A stretch of DNA of 64,000 bases from Comamonas sp. lk (GTDB lineage: Bacteria; Pseudomonadota; Gammaproteobacteria; Burkholderiales; Burkholderiaceae_C): assembly GCA_945925985.1 (NCBI GenBank), contig CAMELV010000001.1:296366-360365 (forward strand). Reading direction: 5' to 3'. Within the stretch, counting starts at the first letter, position 1. Each line of letters begins with the position of its first letter. A program made the position numbers and the translations under genes. The notes beneath the pieces are model-generated. The model saw nothing but the letters and a program-made list of their open reading frames with translations. It made no database searches and was not told the origin of the DNA. Positions 17,893 to 27,042 of this stretch are shown one piece after another.

Positions 17893-19077
17893 ATGGGTGA
17901 ATCAATCTTTATCGTGGGTGCAGCGCGCACCCCCATGGGCAGTTTTCAGGGAGACTTTGCCGCGCTGGCAGCGCATGACCTGGGCGGCGCGGCCATTGCC
18001 GCCGCCGTGCACCGCGCTGGCGTGTCGCCGGCGCAGGTGGACGAGGTGCTCATGGGCAATTGCCTGATGGCCGGCCAGGGCCAGGCGCCAGCGCGCCAGG
18101 CGGCTTTCAAAGGGGGCTTGCCCGACAGTGCGGGCGCCATCACACTGAGCAAGATGTGCGGGTCTGGCATGCGCGCGGCCATGCTGGCGCACGACATGCT
18201 GCTGGCCGGCAGCGCCGACGTGCTGGTGGCCGGGGGTATGGAGAGCATGACCAACGCGCCCTATCTGCTGCCCAAGGCGCGCGGGGGCTACCGCATCGGC
18301 CACGACCGCATTTTTGACCACATGATGCTCGACGGCCTGGAAGACGCCTACGAGAGCGGCCGCTCCATGGGCACCTTTGGCGAGGACTGCGCCGCCAAGT
18401 ACAGCTTCACCCGCGAACAACAGGACGCTTTTGCCACCGCCAGCGTGCAGCGGGCGCAGGCGGCAGTCCAAAGTGGTGCCTTTGCCACGGAGATCACCCC
18501 GGTGACGGTCAAAGGCCGGGGCGGCGATGTGTTGGTGGCCACCGACGAGGGTCCGGGCCGCATCAAGCTCGACAAAATCCCGACGCTCAAGGCGGCCTTC
18601 AAGAGAGACGGCACCATCACCGCCGCCAGCAGCTCCAGCATCAACGACGGCGCGGCTGCCCTGGTGCTGATGCGCGCCAGCACGGCCGCACAACTTGGCA
18701 GCAAGCCAATGGCCCGCATCGTGGCTCACGCGGTGCACGCCCAGGCACCCAACTGGTTTGCCACAGCGCCGGTGGGCGCCGTGAACAAGGTGCTGGCCAA
18801 GGCCGGCTGGACGGTGGCCGAGGTGGACCTTTGGGAGGTGAACGAGGCCTTTGCCGTGGTGCCGATGGCGCTGATGCACGAGCTGGCGCTGAGCCACGAC
18901 ATCGTCAATGTGAACGGCGGCGCCTGTGCGCTGGGCCACCCGATTGGCGCCAGCGGCGCCCGCATCATGGTGACGCTGATGTATGCCCTGCAGGCGCGCG
19001 GGCTGAGCAAAGGCGTGGCTACCCTGTGCATTGGCGGCGGTGAGGCCACGGCGCTTGCCATTGAATTGCTATCATAA
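17893..19077 (+). CDS. Acetyl-CoA C-acyltransferase (thiolase)
   Basis: The 394-residue thiolase has nucleophile Cys89 in SKMCGSGMRAAMLAHD, the NEAF motif in WEVNEAFAVVPM, and the catalytic His and Cys regions GGACALGHPIGASGARI and LCIGGGEATALA. It catalyses acetoacetyl-CoA thiolysis or condensation; in this cluster it would process acetoacetate from HMG-CoA lyase. The last residues (IELLS) and the TAA are encoded by the start of a dispersed AT-rich repeat, so the natural C-terminus has been overwritten by repeat DNA. A ribosome site (AAAGGA, 17879-17884) precedes the ATG. Confidence 0.92.
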   Translation: MGESIFIVGAARTPMGSFQGDFAALAAHDLGGAAIAAAVHRAGVSPAQVDEVLMGNCLMAGQGQAPARQAAFKGGLPDSAGAITLSKMCGSGMRAAMLAHDMLLAGSADVLVAGGMESMTNAPYLLPKARGGYRIGHDRIFDHMMLDGLEDAYESGRSMGTFGEDCAAKYSFTREQQDAFATASVQRAQAAVQSGAFATEITPVTVKGRGGDVLVATDEGPGRIKLDKIPTLKAAFKRDGTITAASSSSINDGAAALVLMRASTAAQLGSKPMARIVAHAVHAQAPNWFATAPVGAVNKVLAKAGWTVAEVDLWEVNEAFAVVPMALMHELALSHDIVNVNGGACALGHPIGASGARIMVTLMYALQARGLSKGVATLCIGGGEATALAIELLS

Positions 19078-19133
19078 TAGTAGCTATAACTCCAATAGGG
19101 ATAAGGCCTAGAGCCTGTTTTCTTATAAATTTC
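19061..19133. repeat. Dispersed AT-rich repeat, copy 3 (thiolase stop codon and intergenic)
   Basis: This copy contains TTGCTATCATAATAGTAGC, then TATAACTCCAATAGGGATAA, GGCCTAGAGCCTGTTTTC and TATAAATTTC. It supplies the stop codon of the thiolase gene and fills the gap to the acyl-CoA dehydrogenase gene. It serves as the reference for the other copies. Confidence 0.65.
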
Positions 19134-19153
19134 ATCAACCCGGCGCCGATACC

Positions 19154-20284
19154 ATGCTGCTGACCCAAGACCAGGAAATGATCCGCGACGCGGTGCGTGA
19201 CTTCGCGCAGGAACAGCTTTGGCCTCATGCTGCGCGCTGGGACAAGGCGCATCATTTCCCCAAAGACGCCCACCGCGGCCTGGCGGCATTAGGGGCTTAC
19301 GGCATTTGTGTGCCCGAAACCTACGGCGGCGCCAACCTGGATTACCTGACGCTGGCCCTGGTGCTGGAAGAAATCGCGGCCGGCGACGGCGGCACCAGCA
19401 CCGCCATTAGTGTGACCAACTGCCCCGTCAACGCCATTTTGTTGCGTTATGGCTCCGAAGCGCAAAAACAGCAGTGGCTGGTGCCGCTGGCGCGTGGCGA
19501 GATGCTGGGGGCCTTTTGCCTGACCGAACCTCACGTGGGCTCGGACGCGTCCGCCTTGCGGACCACGGCAGTGCGTGATGGCGACTGTTATGTGATCAAT
19601 GGTGTGAAGCAGTTCGTCACCAGCGGCAAGCATGGCGACGTGGCCATCGTCATGGCTGTGACCGACCGGGGCGCTGGCAAAAAGGGCGTGAGCGCTTTTC
19701 TGGTGCCGACCAACGCGTCAGGCTATGCGGTGGCCCGGCTGGAGGACAAACTGGGTCAGCACAGCAGCGATACCGCGCAGATCAATTTTGACCAGTGCCG
19801 CATCCCGGTGGAGAACCGACTGGGTGAGGAGGGCGAGGGCTACAAGATCGCCCTGGGCGGTCTGGAGGGCGGGCGCATCGGCATTGCCGCGCAAAGCGTG
19901 GGCATGGCGCGCAGCGCGCTGGAGGTGGCGATTGCCTATGCCAAGGAGCGCCAAAGCTTCGGCACCGCCATCTTTAACCACCAGGCGGTAGGTTTCCGGC
20001 TGGCTGATTGCGCCACTCGTCTAGAAGCCGCCCGTCAGCTGATCTGGCACGCGGCCAGCCTGCGAGACGCTGGCCGACCCTGCCTGAAAGAAGCCGCCAT
20101 GGCCAAGCTGTTTGCCAGCGAGGCCGCCGAACAGATTTGCAGCGCCGCCATCCAGACCCTGGGTGGCTACGGGTATGTCAGTGACTTTCCTCTAGAGCGC
20201 ATCTACCGCGACGTGCGGGTGTGTCAGATTTACGAAGGTACCTCGGACGTGCAGAAGATCATCATTCAACGGGCCTTGGCCTGA
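19154..20284 (+). CDS. Acyl-CoA dehydrogenase, short/medium-chain type
   Basis: The 376-residue flavoprotein has FCLTEPHVGSDASALRT and NGVKQFVTSGKHGDVAI as FAD and substrate segments, and ends with IYEGTSDVQKIIIQRALA, which carries the C-terminal catalytic Glu typical of short- and medium-chain enzymes. It thus differs from LiuA, whose base is internal. Located among the leucine genes, it may act on another branched or short acyl-CoA. The start codon follows a repeat, so its promoter may lie in or after repeat sequence. Exact substrate cannot be read from sequence. Confidence 0.9.
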   Translation: MLLTQDQEMIRDAVRDFAQEQLWPHAARWDKAHHFPKDAHRGLAALGAYGICVPETYGGANLDYLTLALVLEEIAAGDGGTSTAISVTNCPVNAILLRYGSEAQKQQWLVPLARGEMLGAFCLTEPHVGSDASALRTTAVRDGDCYVINGVKQFVTSGKHGDVAIVMAVTDRGAGKKGVSAFLVPTNASGYAVARLEDKLGQHSSDTAQINFDQCRIPVENRLGEEGEGYKIALGGLEGGRIGIAAQSVGMARSALEVAIAYAKERQSFGTAIFNHQAVGFRLADCATRLEAARQLIWHAASLRDAGRPCLKEAAMAKLFASEAAEQICSAAIQTLGGYGYVSDFPLERIYRDVRVCQIYEGTSDVQKIIIQRALA

Positions 20285-20355
20285 TACAGGAACTCCCCAA
20301 GGCCCCTGACACAAAACGACCCTCGCCTCGAGGCAGAGAGTCGCGCCCAACCCCT

Positions 20356-21030
20356 ATGAATACGCCACACTTTGACGCCGTGCTGTTTGACTGCGATGGC
20401 GTGCTGGCCGACAGCGAGCCAATCACCAATGGTGTGCTGCGCGACATGCTGGCCGAGCGCGGCTGGTCGATGACCGTGGATGAATGCATGCTGCAGTTTG
20501 TCGGCAAGGCGGTTAGTGACGAGGCGGCGCTGATCGAGCAGAAAACCGGCATGCCCGTGAACGAAGACTGGTTGGCCAGCTTTCGCAGCCGGCGCAACAT
20601 GGCGCTGCAAACGCAGGTCACCGCTATTCCCAATGTCATCGACGCGGTGCATCGCATCCATGCAGCGTACGAAGGCCGCATTGCCTGCGCATCGGGCGCC
20701 GACCGTTTCAAAGTTGAGTTCATGCTGGGCCAACTGGGCCTGCTGCGGTATTTTGAACAGCGCGTCTTCAGCGGTTACGAAATGCCGCGTTCCAAACCCC
20801 ACCCCGATGTGTACCTGGCCGCCGCCGCCGCGCTGGCAGCACCGCCCACGCGCTGCGCGGTGGTGGAAGATACTTTGACTGGCGTTCGCGCCGGCGTGGC
20901 TGCGGGCGCCAGCGTGTTCGCTTATGTGCCGCCAGGCTCACGGCACGTTGATGCCATCGTGCTGCGTCAGGCCGGCGCCTGCCATGTGTTCGACGATATG
21001 GCGCTGCTGCCGAGCCTGCTCGGCTTATAA
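20356..21030 (+). CDS. HAD-superfamily phosphatase (subfamily IA)
   Basis: The 224-residue protein starts at ATG 20356 with HFDAVLFDCDGVLADSEPIT, motif I of HAD hydrolases. SGADRFKVEFML lies in the position of motif II, KPHPDVYLAAAAAL carries the motif III lysine, and VVEDTLTGVRAGVAAGA is motif IV. The cap domain is helical, as in beta-phosphoglucomutase-like and phosphoglycolate-type enzymes. It probably dephosphorylates a small sugar or organic acid phosphate. It lies between an acyl-CoA dehydrogenase and the liuB operator, and may only be a neighbour rather than a pathway member. Confidence 0.85.
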   Translation: MNTPHFDAVLFDCDGVLADSEPITNGVLRDMLAERGWSMTVDECMLQFVGKAVSDEAALIEQKTGMPVNEDWLASFRSRRNMALQTQVTAIPNVIDAVHRIHAAYEGRIACASGADRFKVEFMLGQLGLLRYFEQRVFSGYEMPRSKPHPDVYLAAAAALAAPPTRCAVVEDTLTGVRAGVAAGASVFAYVPPGSRHVDAIVLRQAGACHVFDDMALLPSLLGL

Positions 21031-21042
21031 AACATGACACAA

Positions 21043-21064
21043 TTGACGTTTACGTCAACGTCAA
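21043..21064. promoter_or_regulatory. LiuR-type operator upstream of liuB
   Basis: TTGACGTTTAC followed by GTCAACGTCAA matches the palindrome at 13141-13162 with one changed base. It lies 62 bases before the liuB start codon, so MCC subunit genes appear to have their own LiuR-controlled promoter. Confidence 0.75.
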
Positions 21065-21125
21065 CTGACCGAGACCGAGCTGCAGCCGGCAGTGGCTTGG
21101 CTGCTCTTGACCCGAAAGCCGTCCT

Positions 21126-22748
21126 ATGCCCGTTCTGGAGACCCAACTTAGCGCCCGTTCGGCGGATTTTTTGGCCAATGCTGCTGCAATGCGGTCGCTT
21201 GTGGACGATCTGCGCGCCAAGTTCGAGCAGGTGGTTTTAGGCGGCGGTGAGGTCGCACGTGCCCGGCACACTGCGCGGGGCAAACTGTTGCCGCGCGATC
21301 GGGTCGAGATGCTGCTGGACCCAGGCACGCCTTTTCTGGAGTTGTCGCCCCTGGCTGCGCTGGGCTTGTACCCCGACCGCGACGGCAGCGACAGCGCACC
21401 CTGCGCCGGCCTGATAGCCGGCATCGGCCGCGTGAGTGGGGTCGACTGCATGATTGTCTGCAACGACGCCACGGTCAAGGGCGGCACTTACTACCCGATG
21501 ACGGTCAAGAAGCACCTGCGCGCCCAGGAAGTGGCGCAGCAGAACCACCTGCCCTGTATCTACCTGGTCGACTCTGGCGGCGCCAACCTGCCGAACCAGG
21601 ACGAGGTGTTTCCCGACCGCGACCACTTCGGCCGGATTTTTTTCAACCAGGCCAACATGAGCGCGCAGGGCATTGCCCAGATTGCCGTTGTCATGGGCAG
21701 CTGCACTGCCGGTGGCGCCTATGTGCCGGCCATGAGCGACGAGGCCATCATCGTCAAAAACCAGGGCACCATCTTTCTGGGTGGCCCGCCGCTGGTGAAG
21801 GCTGCCACCGGCGAGGTGGTGACGGCAGAAGACCTAGGCGGCGGCGATGTGCACACCCGCTTGTCGGGCGTGGCCGACGACCTCGCCCAGAATGACGCGC
21901 ACGCATTGGCACTGGCCCGTGCTGCTGTCAAAAATTTGAATAAAAAACAGGCTCCAACCCTTGCTGCGATTGAGGTTGTTGCTCCTAAATATGCAGCAGA
22001 CGAGTTGTATGGTGTGATCCCGGTCGATACGCGCAAACCGTTTGACGTGCGCGAGATCATTGCCCGCATCGTGGATGGCTCCGAGTTCGACGAATTCAAG
22101 GCGCGCTTTGGCACCACCCTGATCACCGGCTTCGCCCGTATCGAGGGTATGCCGGTGGGCATCATCGCCAACAACGGCATCCTGTTTTCAGAGTCGGCCC
22201 TGAAGGGCGCGCATTTCATCGAACTGTGCTGCCAGCGCAAGATCCCGCTGGTGTTTTTGCAGAACATCACCGGCTTCATGGTCGGGCGCAAGTACGAGAA
22301 CGAGGGCATTGCCCGCAACGGCGCCAAGATGGTCACCGCCGTGGCGACGGCGGCGGTCCCGAAGTTCACCATCATCATCGGTGGCAGTTTTGGTGCCGGC
22401 AACTACGGCATGTGTGGCCGCGCCTACAGCCCACGCTTTTTGTGGATGTGGCCGAACGCCCGCATTTCGGTCATGGGCGGCGAGCAGGCCGCCAGCGTGC
22501 TGGCCACCGTCAAGCGCGATGGCCTGGAGGCCAAGGGCGGCGTCTGGAGTATGGAAGAAGAAGAAGCCTTCAAAGCCCCTATTCGCCGTCAATACGAAGA
22601 GCAGGGCCACCCTTACTTTGCCACCGCCCGCCTGTGGGACGATGGCATCATCGACCCGGCAGACACCCGCCGTGTGCTGGCGCTCGGTCTGGCGGCGGCG
22701 TTGAATGCGCCGATCCCAGACACCCGGTTTGGTGTTTTCCGGATGTAG
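21126..22748 (+). CDS. liuB: Methylcrotonyl-CoA carboxylase, carboxyltransferase (beta) subunit
   Basis: The 540-residue protein is a biotin-dependent carboxyltransferase. It has [20 protein letters not shown], the acyl-CoA site ([19 protein letters not shown]) and the C-terminal [20 protein letters not shown] with GGEQAA. With LiuD it carboxylates 3-methylcrotonyl-CoA in leucine breakdown. Residues about 268-290 ([20 protein letters not shown]) are encoded by AT-rich DNA resembling the dispersed repeat. From memory of the family this linker is variable and of similar length, so the repeat may have replaced rather than lengthened it. A LiuR-type operator lies upstream. Confidence 0.93.
   Translation: MPVLETQLSARSADFLANAAAMRSLVDDLRAKFEQVVLGGGEVARARHTARGKLLPRDRVEMLLDPGTPFLELSPLAALGLYPDRDGSDSAPCAGLIAGIGRVSGVDCMIVCNDATVKGGTYYPMTVKKHLRAQEVAQQNHLPCIYLVDSGGANLPNQDEVFPDRDHFGRIFFNQANMSAQGIAQIAVVMGSCTAGGAYVPAMSDEAIIVKNQGTIFLGGPPLVKAATGEVVTAEDLGGGDVHTRLSGVADDLAQNDAHALALARAAVKNLNKKQAPTLAAIEVVAPKYAADELYGVIPVDTRKPFDVREIIARIVDGSEFDEFKARFGTTLITGFARIEGMPVGIIANNGILFSESALKGAHFIELCCQRKIPLVFLQNITGFMVGRKYENEGIARNGAKMVTAVATAAVPKFTIIIGGSFGAGNYGMCGRAYSPRFLWMWPNARISVMGGEQAASVLATVKRDGLEAKGGVWSMEEEEAFKAPIRRQYEEQGHPYFATARLWDDGIIDPADTRRVLALGLAAALNAPIPDTRFGVFRM
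21927..21998 (+). repeat. Dispersed AT-rich repeat, copy 4 (inside liuB)
   Basis: AAAAAACAGGCTCCAACCCT and TGCTCCTAAATATGCAGCAG match, in order, the reverse complement of the copy at 19061-19133. The stretch is plainly AT-richer than the flanking liuB codons and stays in frame. Confidence 0.5.
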
Positions 22749-22761
22749 GTGCAGACTTGAT

Positions 22762-23925
22762 ATGACATTCAGGCTTCTCTGTTGGCTATGGCTTGCGCTG
22801 CTGGCCGGGGCAGGCTTGGCCCAACAGCCCGGCGCGGCCCCGCTGGCAAATGCACCCGAGGTTCTGGCCAGAGACTTGGGCGAACACATCCTGCGTATTG
22901 ATGTCTCGGTCAAGGACATGTACGGGCGTCAGGAAAGCCGCCCGGTACCCATCACGGTCTACCGCCCCAAGGGCGAGGGGCCGTTTCCCCTGGTTGTTTT
23001 CAACCATGGGCGTGCCGTCGAGGCCAAACGCGCTGCTCAGGGCCGCTACCGGCCTGAGGCCGTCGCGCGCTACCTGGTGGCCAAAGGATTTGTGGTGATG
23101 GTGCCCAATCGCATCGGGTACTGGGAACCCTATGGCGATTTTGACCCTGAGCACAGTGCTTGCCGCAGCATCGCTGCCATGTCGATTGCCGCCTCTGAGC
23201 AGGTATTGGCCACGGTGGCGTTTGCCAAGACGCTGGGCTACGTGGACACCAGTCGCTGGCTGGTTGCTGGTCAGTCGGTCGGCGGTTTGACCGCCGTGGC
23301 GACGGTCGGGCGTTCGCCCGTGGGGCTGTTGGGTGGCATTAATTTTTCGGGTGGCACCGGCGGCAATCCGGATCGCAACCCGGGCCAGCCATGCAACCCG
23401 GCTGCGACATCGCGCTATTGGGCTGATATCGCCAAAAATGCTAAGGCGCCCATGCTGTGGCTTTATTGGCAGAACGACAAATTCTGGGGTCCGGACATCC
23501 CGAAGTCCTGGCACCAGGCTTGGCTTGATGGCGGCGGCGCGGCCAAGTTTGTCGCCTTCGGCCCCTTTGGTGAGGATGGCCACAGCGGACTAACGCGCGA
23601 TATGGACCATTGGCTGCCTGTGGTCGATGCATTTTTGGCTGACCTAGGCTTCACGGCTTCGGCGATTGTGGCCAGGCCTCCGCCCAGCGGGTTTGCCGAC
23701 CTTGCCGATGTTCGCTGGGTGCCGATCAGTGCGGCGGCTCGGTCTAGCGGCTACAGCAAATTTCTGGAGGCGAAAGGTCCGCGGGCATTCGCCGTTGGCG
23801 ATCGCGGTGCCTGGAGCTTGTCATTGGGAGACTATGCCCACGGCCATGCGCTGGGCAACTGCCAACGGCATGGCCAAGTCTGCAAACTTTATGCGGTAGA
23901 CAACGATGTGGTTTGGCAGCCCTGA
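22762..23925 (+). CDS. Secreted alpha/beta hydrolase (dienelactone-hydrolase-like)
   Basis: The protein of 387 residues starts at ATG 22762 with a signal peptide (FRLLCWLWLALLAGAGLAQQ). An alpha/beta-hydrolase core follows: FPLVVFNHGRAVEAKRA supplies the oxyanion region, VAGQSVGGLTAVA the nucleophile serine elbow, and FGEDGHSGLTRDMD a probable catalytic histidine. It is predicted to be periplasmic. It lies between liuB and liuD, which normally stand together, so it is an insertion in the carboxylase operon. It might hydrolyse an ester or lactone; the substrate is not indicated. Confidence 0.8.
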   Translation: MTFRLLCWLWLALLAGAGLAQQPGAAPLANAPEVLARDLGEHILRIDVSVKDMYGRQESRPVPITVYRPKGEGPFPLVVFNHGRAVEAKRAAQGRYRPEAVARYLVAKGFVVMVPNRIGYWEPYGDFDPEHSACRSIAAMSIAASEQVLATVAFAKTLGYVDTSRWLVAGQSVGGLTAVATVGRSPVGLLGGINFSGGTGGNPDRNPGQPCNPAATSRYWADIAKNAKAPMLWLYWQNDKFWGPDIPKSWHQAWLDGGGAAKFVAFGPFGEDGHSGLTRDMDHWLPVVDAFLADLGFTASAIVARPPPSGFADLADVRWVPISAAARSSGYSKFLEAKGPRAFAVGDRGAWSLSLGDYAHGHALGNCQRHGQVCKLYAVDNDVVWQP

Positions 23926-24005
23926 CCGCGCTTGCTGCAACACTCAAGTATGGCTGCACCGTGATCGCGCGCTGGACAAGCCCCTAATTTCAACGAGACC
24001 GCACC

Positions 24006-26111
24006 ATGTTCACCAAAATCCTGATTGCCAACCGTGGCGAAATCGCCTGCCGGGTGGCGGCCACGGCCCGACGTATGGGCATTCGCACCGTGGCCGTTTA
24101 CTCGGATGCAGACGCCTCGGCCAAACACGTGGCCGCCGGCGACGAGGCTGTTCACATTGGGGGTAACGCGCCGCGCGACAGCTACCTGCAGTGGCAGCGT
24201 ATCCTGCAGGCGGCCCTGGCGACTGGCGCGCAGGCGGTGCACCCCGGCTACGGTTTCCTGAGCGAAAACGACGCCTTTGCCCAGGCCTGCGCTGATGCCG
24301 GCCTGGTGTTCATCGGCCCGTCTCCGGCTGCCATTCGCGCCATGGGCCTGAAGGCTGAGTCCAAGCAACTGATGGCCACCGCCGGCGTGCCGCTGGTGCC
24401 CGGCTACCACGGCGCCGACCAGGACCCCGCTTTGCTGCAGCGCGAGGCTGACAGCATCGGCTACCCGGTGTTGATCAAGGCCAGTGCCGGCGGCGGCGGC
24501 AAGGGCATGCGCGCGGTGGAGCGATCGGAGGACTTTGCCGCCGCGCTGGCCAGTTGCCAGCGCGAGGCGCGCAACAGCTTTGGAGACGACGCGGTGCTGA
24601 TCGAAAAGTACCTGCAGCGCCCGCGCCACATTGAAATCCAGGTGTTTGGCGACACCCAGGGCAACTACGTCTACCTGCATGAGCGAGACTGTTCGGTGCA
24701 ACGCCGCCACCAGAAGGTGCTGGAAGAAGCCCCGGCGCCCGGCATGACGCCGGCGCTGCGCCAGCAGATGGGCGAAGCGGCGGTGGCCGCCGCCCGGGCC
24801 GTGCACTATGTAGGCGCCGGCACGGTCGAGTTCATCGTAGAGACAAGCTCTGACGCCCGCGCAGCACACGCACTGCCGAGCTTGGGGGCCACAACCCCGC
24901 CGCCGGGCCGCCCCAAGGCGGGGTTAGCCCCCTCGGGGGGCAGCGCAGCACACGCAGTGGCAAGCGTGGGGGCTTTCTACTTTATGGAGATGAACACCCG
25001 GCTGCAGGTGGAGCATCCGGTGACCGAAGCCGTCACCGGGCTCGATTTGGTGGAATGGCAATTGCGGGTGGCCAGTGGCGAGCCGCTGCCTTTGCTGCAG
25101 CACCAACTGCGCCTGAGCGGCCACGCCATTGAGGCCCGTATTTGCGCCGAAAACCCGGACAACAACTTTCTGCCCGCCACCGGCCGGCTCGATGTGTATG
25201 CGCTGCCGGCCTGCAGCACCTTTGAGCGGGCCGACCATGGCGTTAGGGTGGACTCAGGCGTCCGACAGGGCGATGCCATCTCACCGTATTACGACTCGAT
25301 GGTGGCCAAGCTGATCGTCCATGGCGACACCCGAGAAGAGGCGCTGGCACGGCTTGATACGGCGTTGGCGCAGACCCACATCGTCGGTCTGCAGACCAAT
25401 GTGCAGTTTTTGCGCCATGTGGTGCAGAGCCGCTCGTTTGCCCGGGCCGATCTGGACACGGCGCTGATTCCCCGCGAGGCAGCAGCGCTGTTTGGTCAGA
25501 CCCGGGTCAGCTTGGCGCTGGCCTGCGCGGCCGAGGTGGCGCGCACCCTGCTGGCTGAGCGGGCCGCGCAGGGTGCGGGCCCTTTCGGTCAGACCGACGG
25601 CTGGCGCAGTCTGGGCGAATGGGTGCGTCGCTTTAGTTTTCGCCACGGTCCGGAAGAGGTGCTGGCCAGCCTGCGCTACCGGCGTGACGGCAGCCTGCTG
25701 CTCAGCGTGGCTGGCACGCCGGGCGAGTTGCGCTTTGCGGCGGCTGGCACCGGTATTGCTCTGCATTGGGGCGACCTGAGCGAGGTGGTGCATGTTTATC
25801 GGCGTGGTGATGTGGCCCATGTCCACACCGCCAAGGGCGCCACGCAGCTCACCACCATCGACCTCTTGGCCCACGCCGGTGACGCGCAGGCAGAGGGGGG
25901 TCGCCTGACTGCGCCCATGCCGGGCAAGGTGGTGTCGTTTGCCGTCAAGGCGGGCGACCGTGTCAAACGCGGCCAGGCGCTGGCGGTGCTGGACGCCATG
26001 AAAATGGAGCACACCATCGCCGCCCCGTCGGATGGCGTAGTGGGCGAACTGCTGTACGCGCCGGGCGATCAGGTCGGCGAGGGTGCTGCACTGCTGACCT
26101 TAAATGCTTGA
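24006..26111 (+). CDS. liuD: Methylcrotonyl-CoA carboxylase, biotin-containing alpha subunit
   Basis: The 701-residue subunit comprises biotin carboxylase (from MFTKILIANRGEIACRVAAT; ATP grasp near KASAGGGGKGMRAV; MEMNTRLQVEHPVTE), a central linker domain, and a C-terminal biotinyl domain with DAMKMEHTI, where Lys666 should carry biotin. Residues about 281-323, between GTVEFIVE and FYFMEMN, are an insert absent from usual family members. It is built from a GC-rich dispersed repeat and contains twin segments AAHALPSLGA and AAHAVASVGA. The enzyme must tolerate it if functional. It works with LiuB on methylcrotonyl-CoA. Confidence 0.93.
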   Translation: MFTKILIANRGEIACRVAATARRMGIRTVAVYSDADASAKHVAAGDEAVHIGGNAPRDSYLQWQRILQAALATGAQAVHPGYGFLSENDAFAQACADAGLVFIGPSPAAIRAMGLKAESKQLMATAGVPLVPGYHGADQDPALLQREADSIGYPVLIKASAGGGGKGMRAVERSEDFAAALASCQREARNSFGDDAVLIEKYLQRPRHIEIQVFGDTQGNYVYLHERDCSVQRRHQKVLEEAPAPGMTPALRQQMGEAAVAAARAVHYVGAGTVEFIVETSSDARAAHALPSLGATTPPPGRPKAGLAPSGGSAAHAVASVGAFYFMEMNTRLQVEHPVTEAVTGLDLVEWQLRVASGEPLPLLQHQLRLSGHAIEARICAENPDNNFLPATGRLDVYALPACSTFERADHGVRVDSGVRQGDAISPYYDSMVAKLIVHGDTREEALARLDTALAQTHIVGLQTNVQFLRHVVQSRSFARADLDTALIPREAAALFGQTRVSLALACAAEVARTLLAERAAQGAGPFGQTDGWRSLGEWVRRFSFRHGPEEVLASLRYRRDGSLLLSVAGTPGELRFAAAGTGIALHWGDLSEVVHVYRRGDVAHVHTAKGATQLTTIDLLAHAGDAQAEGGRLTAPMPGKVVSFAVKAGDRVKRGQALAVLDAMKMEHTIAAPSDGVVGELLYAPGDQVGEGAALLTLNA
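24861..24973 (+). repeat. GC-rich REP-like element inserted in frame in liuD
   Basis: Two near-identical 29-base units (24861-24889 and 24945-24973, 25 of 29 bases equal) flank inverted repeats CCGCC-CCAA-GGCGG and GCCCCC-TC-GGGGGGC. The whole lies in frame within the biotin carboxylase domain. I associate this sequence style with dispersed intergenic elements of Comamonadaceae. Confidence 0.75.
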
Positions 26112-26120
26112 GGAGACGTG

Positions 26121-27041
26121 ATGAACATCAGTTTTTGTTGCAAAGATGACAACGCCAGTCTTTGGATGGGCGAACTCCAGGCTGCCTTGCCGCAGGCCGC
26201 CGTGACACTTTGGCAACCCGGCGCACCTCAGGCCGACATGGCGGTAGTCTGGGCCCCGCCCCAGCAATTCTTTGACGAGCAACCTCAGTTGCAGGCGATT
26301 TTTAATGTCGGCGCCGGGGTCGACGCGCTCATGAAGCTGCGCTTGCCGGCCCAGGCCTTGGTGGTCCGGCTTGATGACGCCGGCATGGCGGTGCAGATGG
26401 CTGAATACGTCTGCCACGCGGTGGTTCGGCACATGCGTCACTTTGCGGCTTACGAGGCCGATGCACAGCAGGGGCGCTGGCAGCGCCGGTCTGCGCCAGA
26501 CCGGTCCGCGTTCCCTGTGGGGGTGATGGGGCTGGGTGTGCTGGGGGAACGGGTCGTGCGGGCCCTGCAGGGTTTCGAGTTCCCGGTGCTGGGCTGGAGC
26601 CGCACGCCCAGGGTGCTCGCGGGGCTGAACTGCTACGCTGGCCAGGCGGCGCTGCCAGACTTTTTTGCCCGCTGCCGCGTGCTGGTGTGCCTGTTGCCGC
26701 TCACGCCCGAGACGCAGGGCATCCTGAACCGCGACACACTCGGGCAATTGCCACGCGGGGCGTACCTGATCAATGTGGCACGCGGTGGACACTTGGTGGA
26801 GGACGATCTGCTGCCGCTGCTGGCCAGTGGCCAGCTGGCGGGGGCCACGCTTGATGTCTTCCACACCGAGCCGCTGCCGCCCGAGCATCCGTTTTGGCGC
26901 CATCCTCAGATCCGAGTCACACCGCATATATCGGCGGGCACTCTGCCTGGCAAAAGCATCGCGCAGATCGTGGACAAGATCGGAGCCCTGACACGGGGCG
27001 AGCCGATTGCCGGTATCGTTAACGTGCAAAGAGGCTATTGA
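26121..27041 (+). CDS. ghrA: Glyoxylate/hydroxypyruvate reductase A-like 2-hydroxyacid dehydrogenase
   Basis: The protein of 306 residues belongs to the NAD(P)-dependent D-2-hydroxyacid dehydrogenases. PVGVMGLGVLGERVVRALQG is the dinucleotide-binding motif, INVARGGHLVEDDLL holds the catalytic arginine, and DVFHTEPLPPEHPFW and VTPHISAGT hold the Glu/His part. GhrA reduces glyoxylate and hydroxypyruvate. ATG 26121 follows AGGAG at 26111-26115 and is chosen over a GTG three bases earlier. It is sandwiched between liuD and liuE with tiny gaps, so it is cotranscribed. Its link to leucine breakdown is not obvious. Confidence 0.85.
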   Translation: MNISFCCKDDNASLWMGELQAALPQAAVTLWQPGAPQADMAVVWAPPQQFFDEQPQLQAIFNVGAGVDALMKLRLPAQALVVRLDDAGMAVQMAEYVCHAVVRHMRHFAAYEADAQQGRWQRRSAPDRSAFPVGVMGLGVLGERVVRALQGFEFPVLGWSRTPRVLAGLNCYAGQAALPDFFARCRVLVCLLPLTPETQGILNRDTLGQLPRGAYLINVARGGHLVEDDLLPLLASGQLAGATLDVFHTEPLPPEHPFWRHPQIRVTPHISAGTLPGKSIAQIVDKIGALTRGEPIAGIVNVQRGY

Positions 27042-27042
27042 G

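Noticed and set aside
18726..19289. Minus-strand open frame across the thiolase end and the dispersed repeat
   Set aside because: It crosses the AT-rich repeat and two plus-strand genes and has no conserved motif.
24861..24973. CRISPR-like array
   Set aside because: Only two related units with a hairpin-rich middle, inside a reading frame; no regular spacers.
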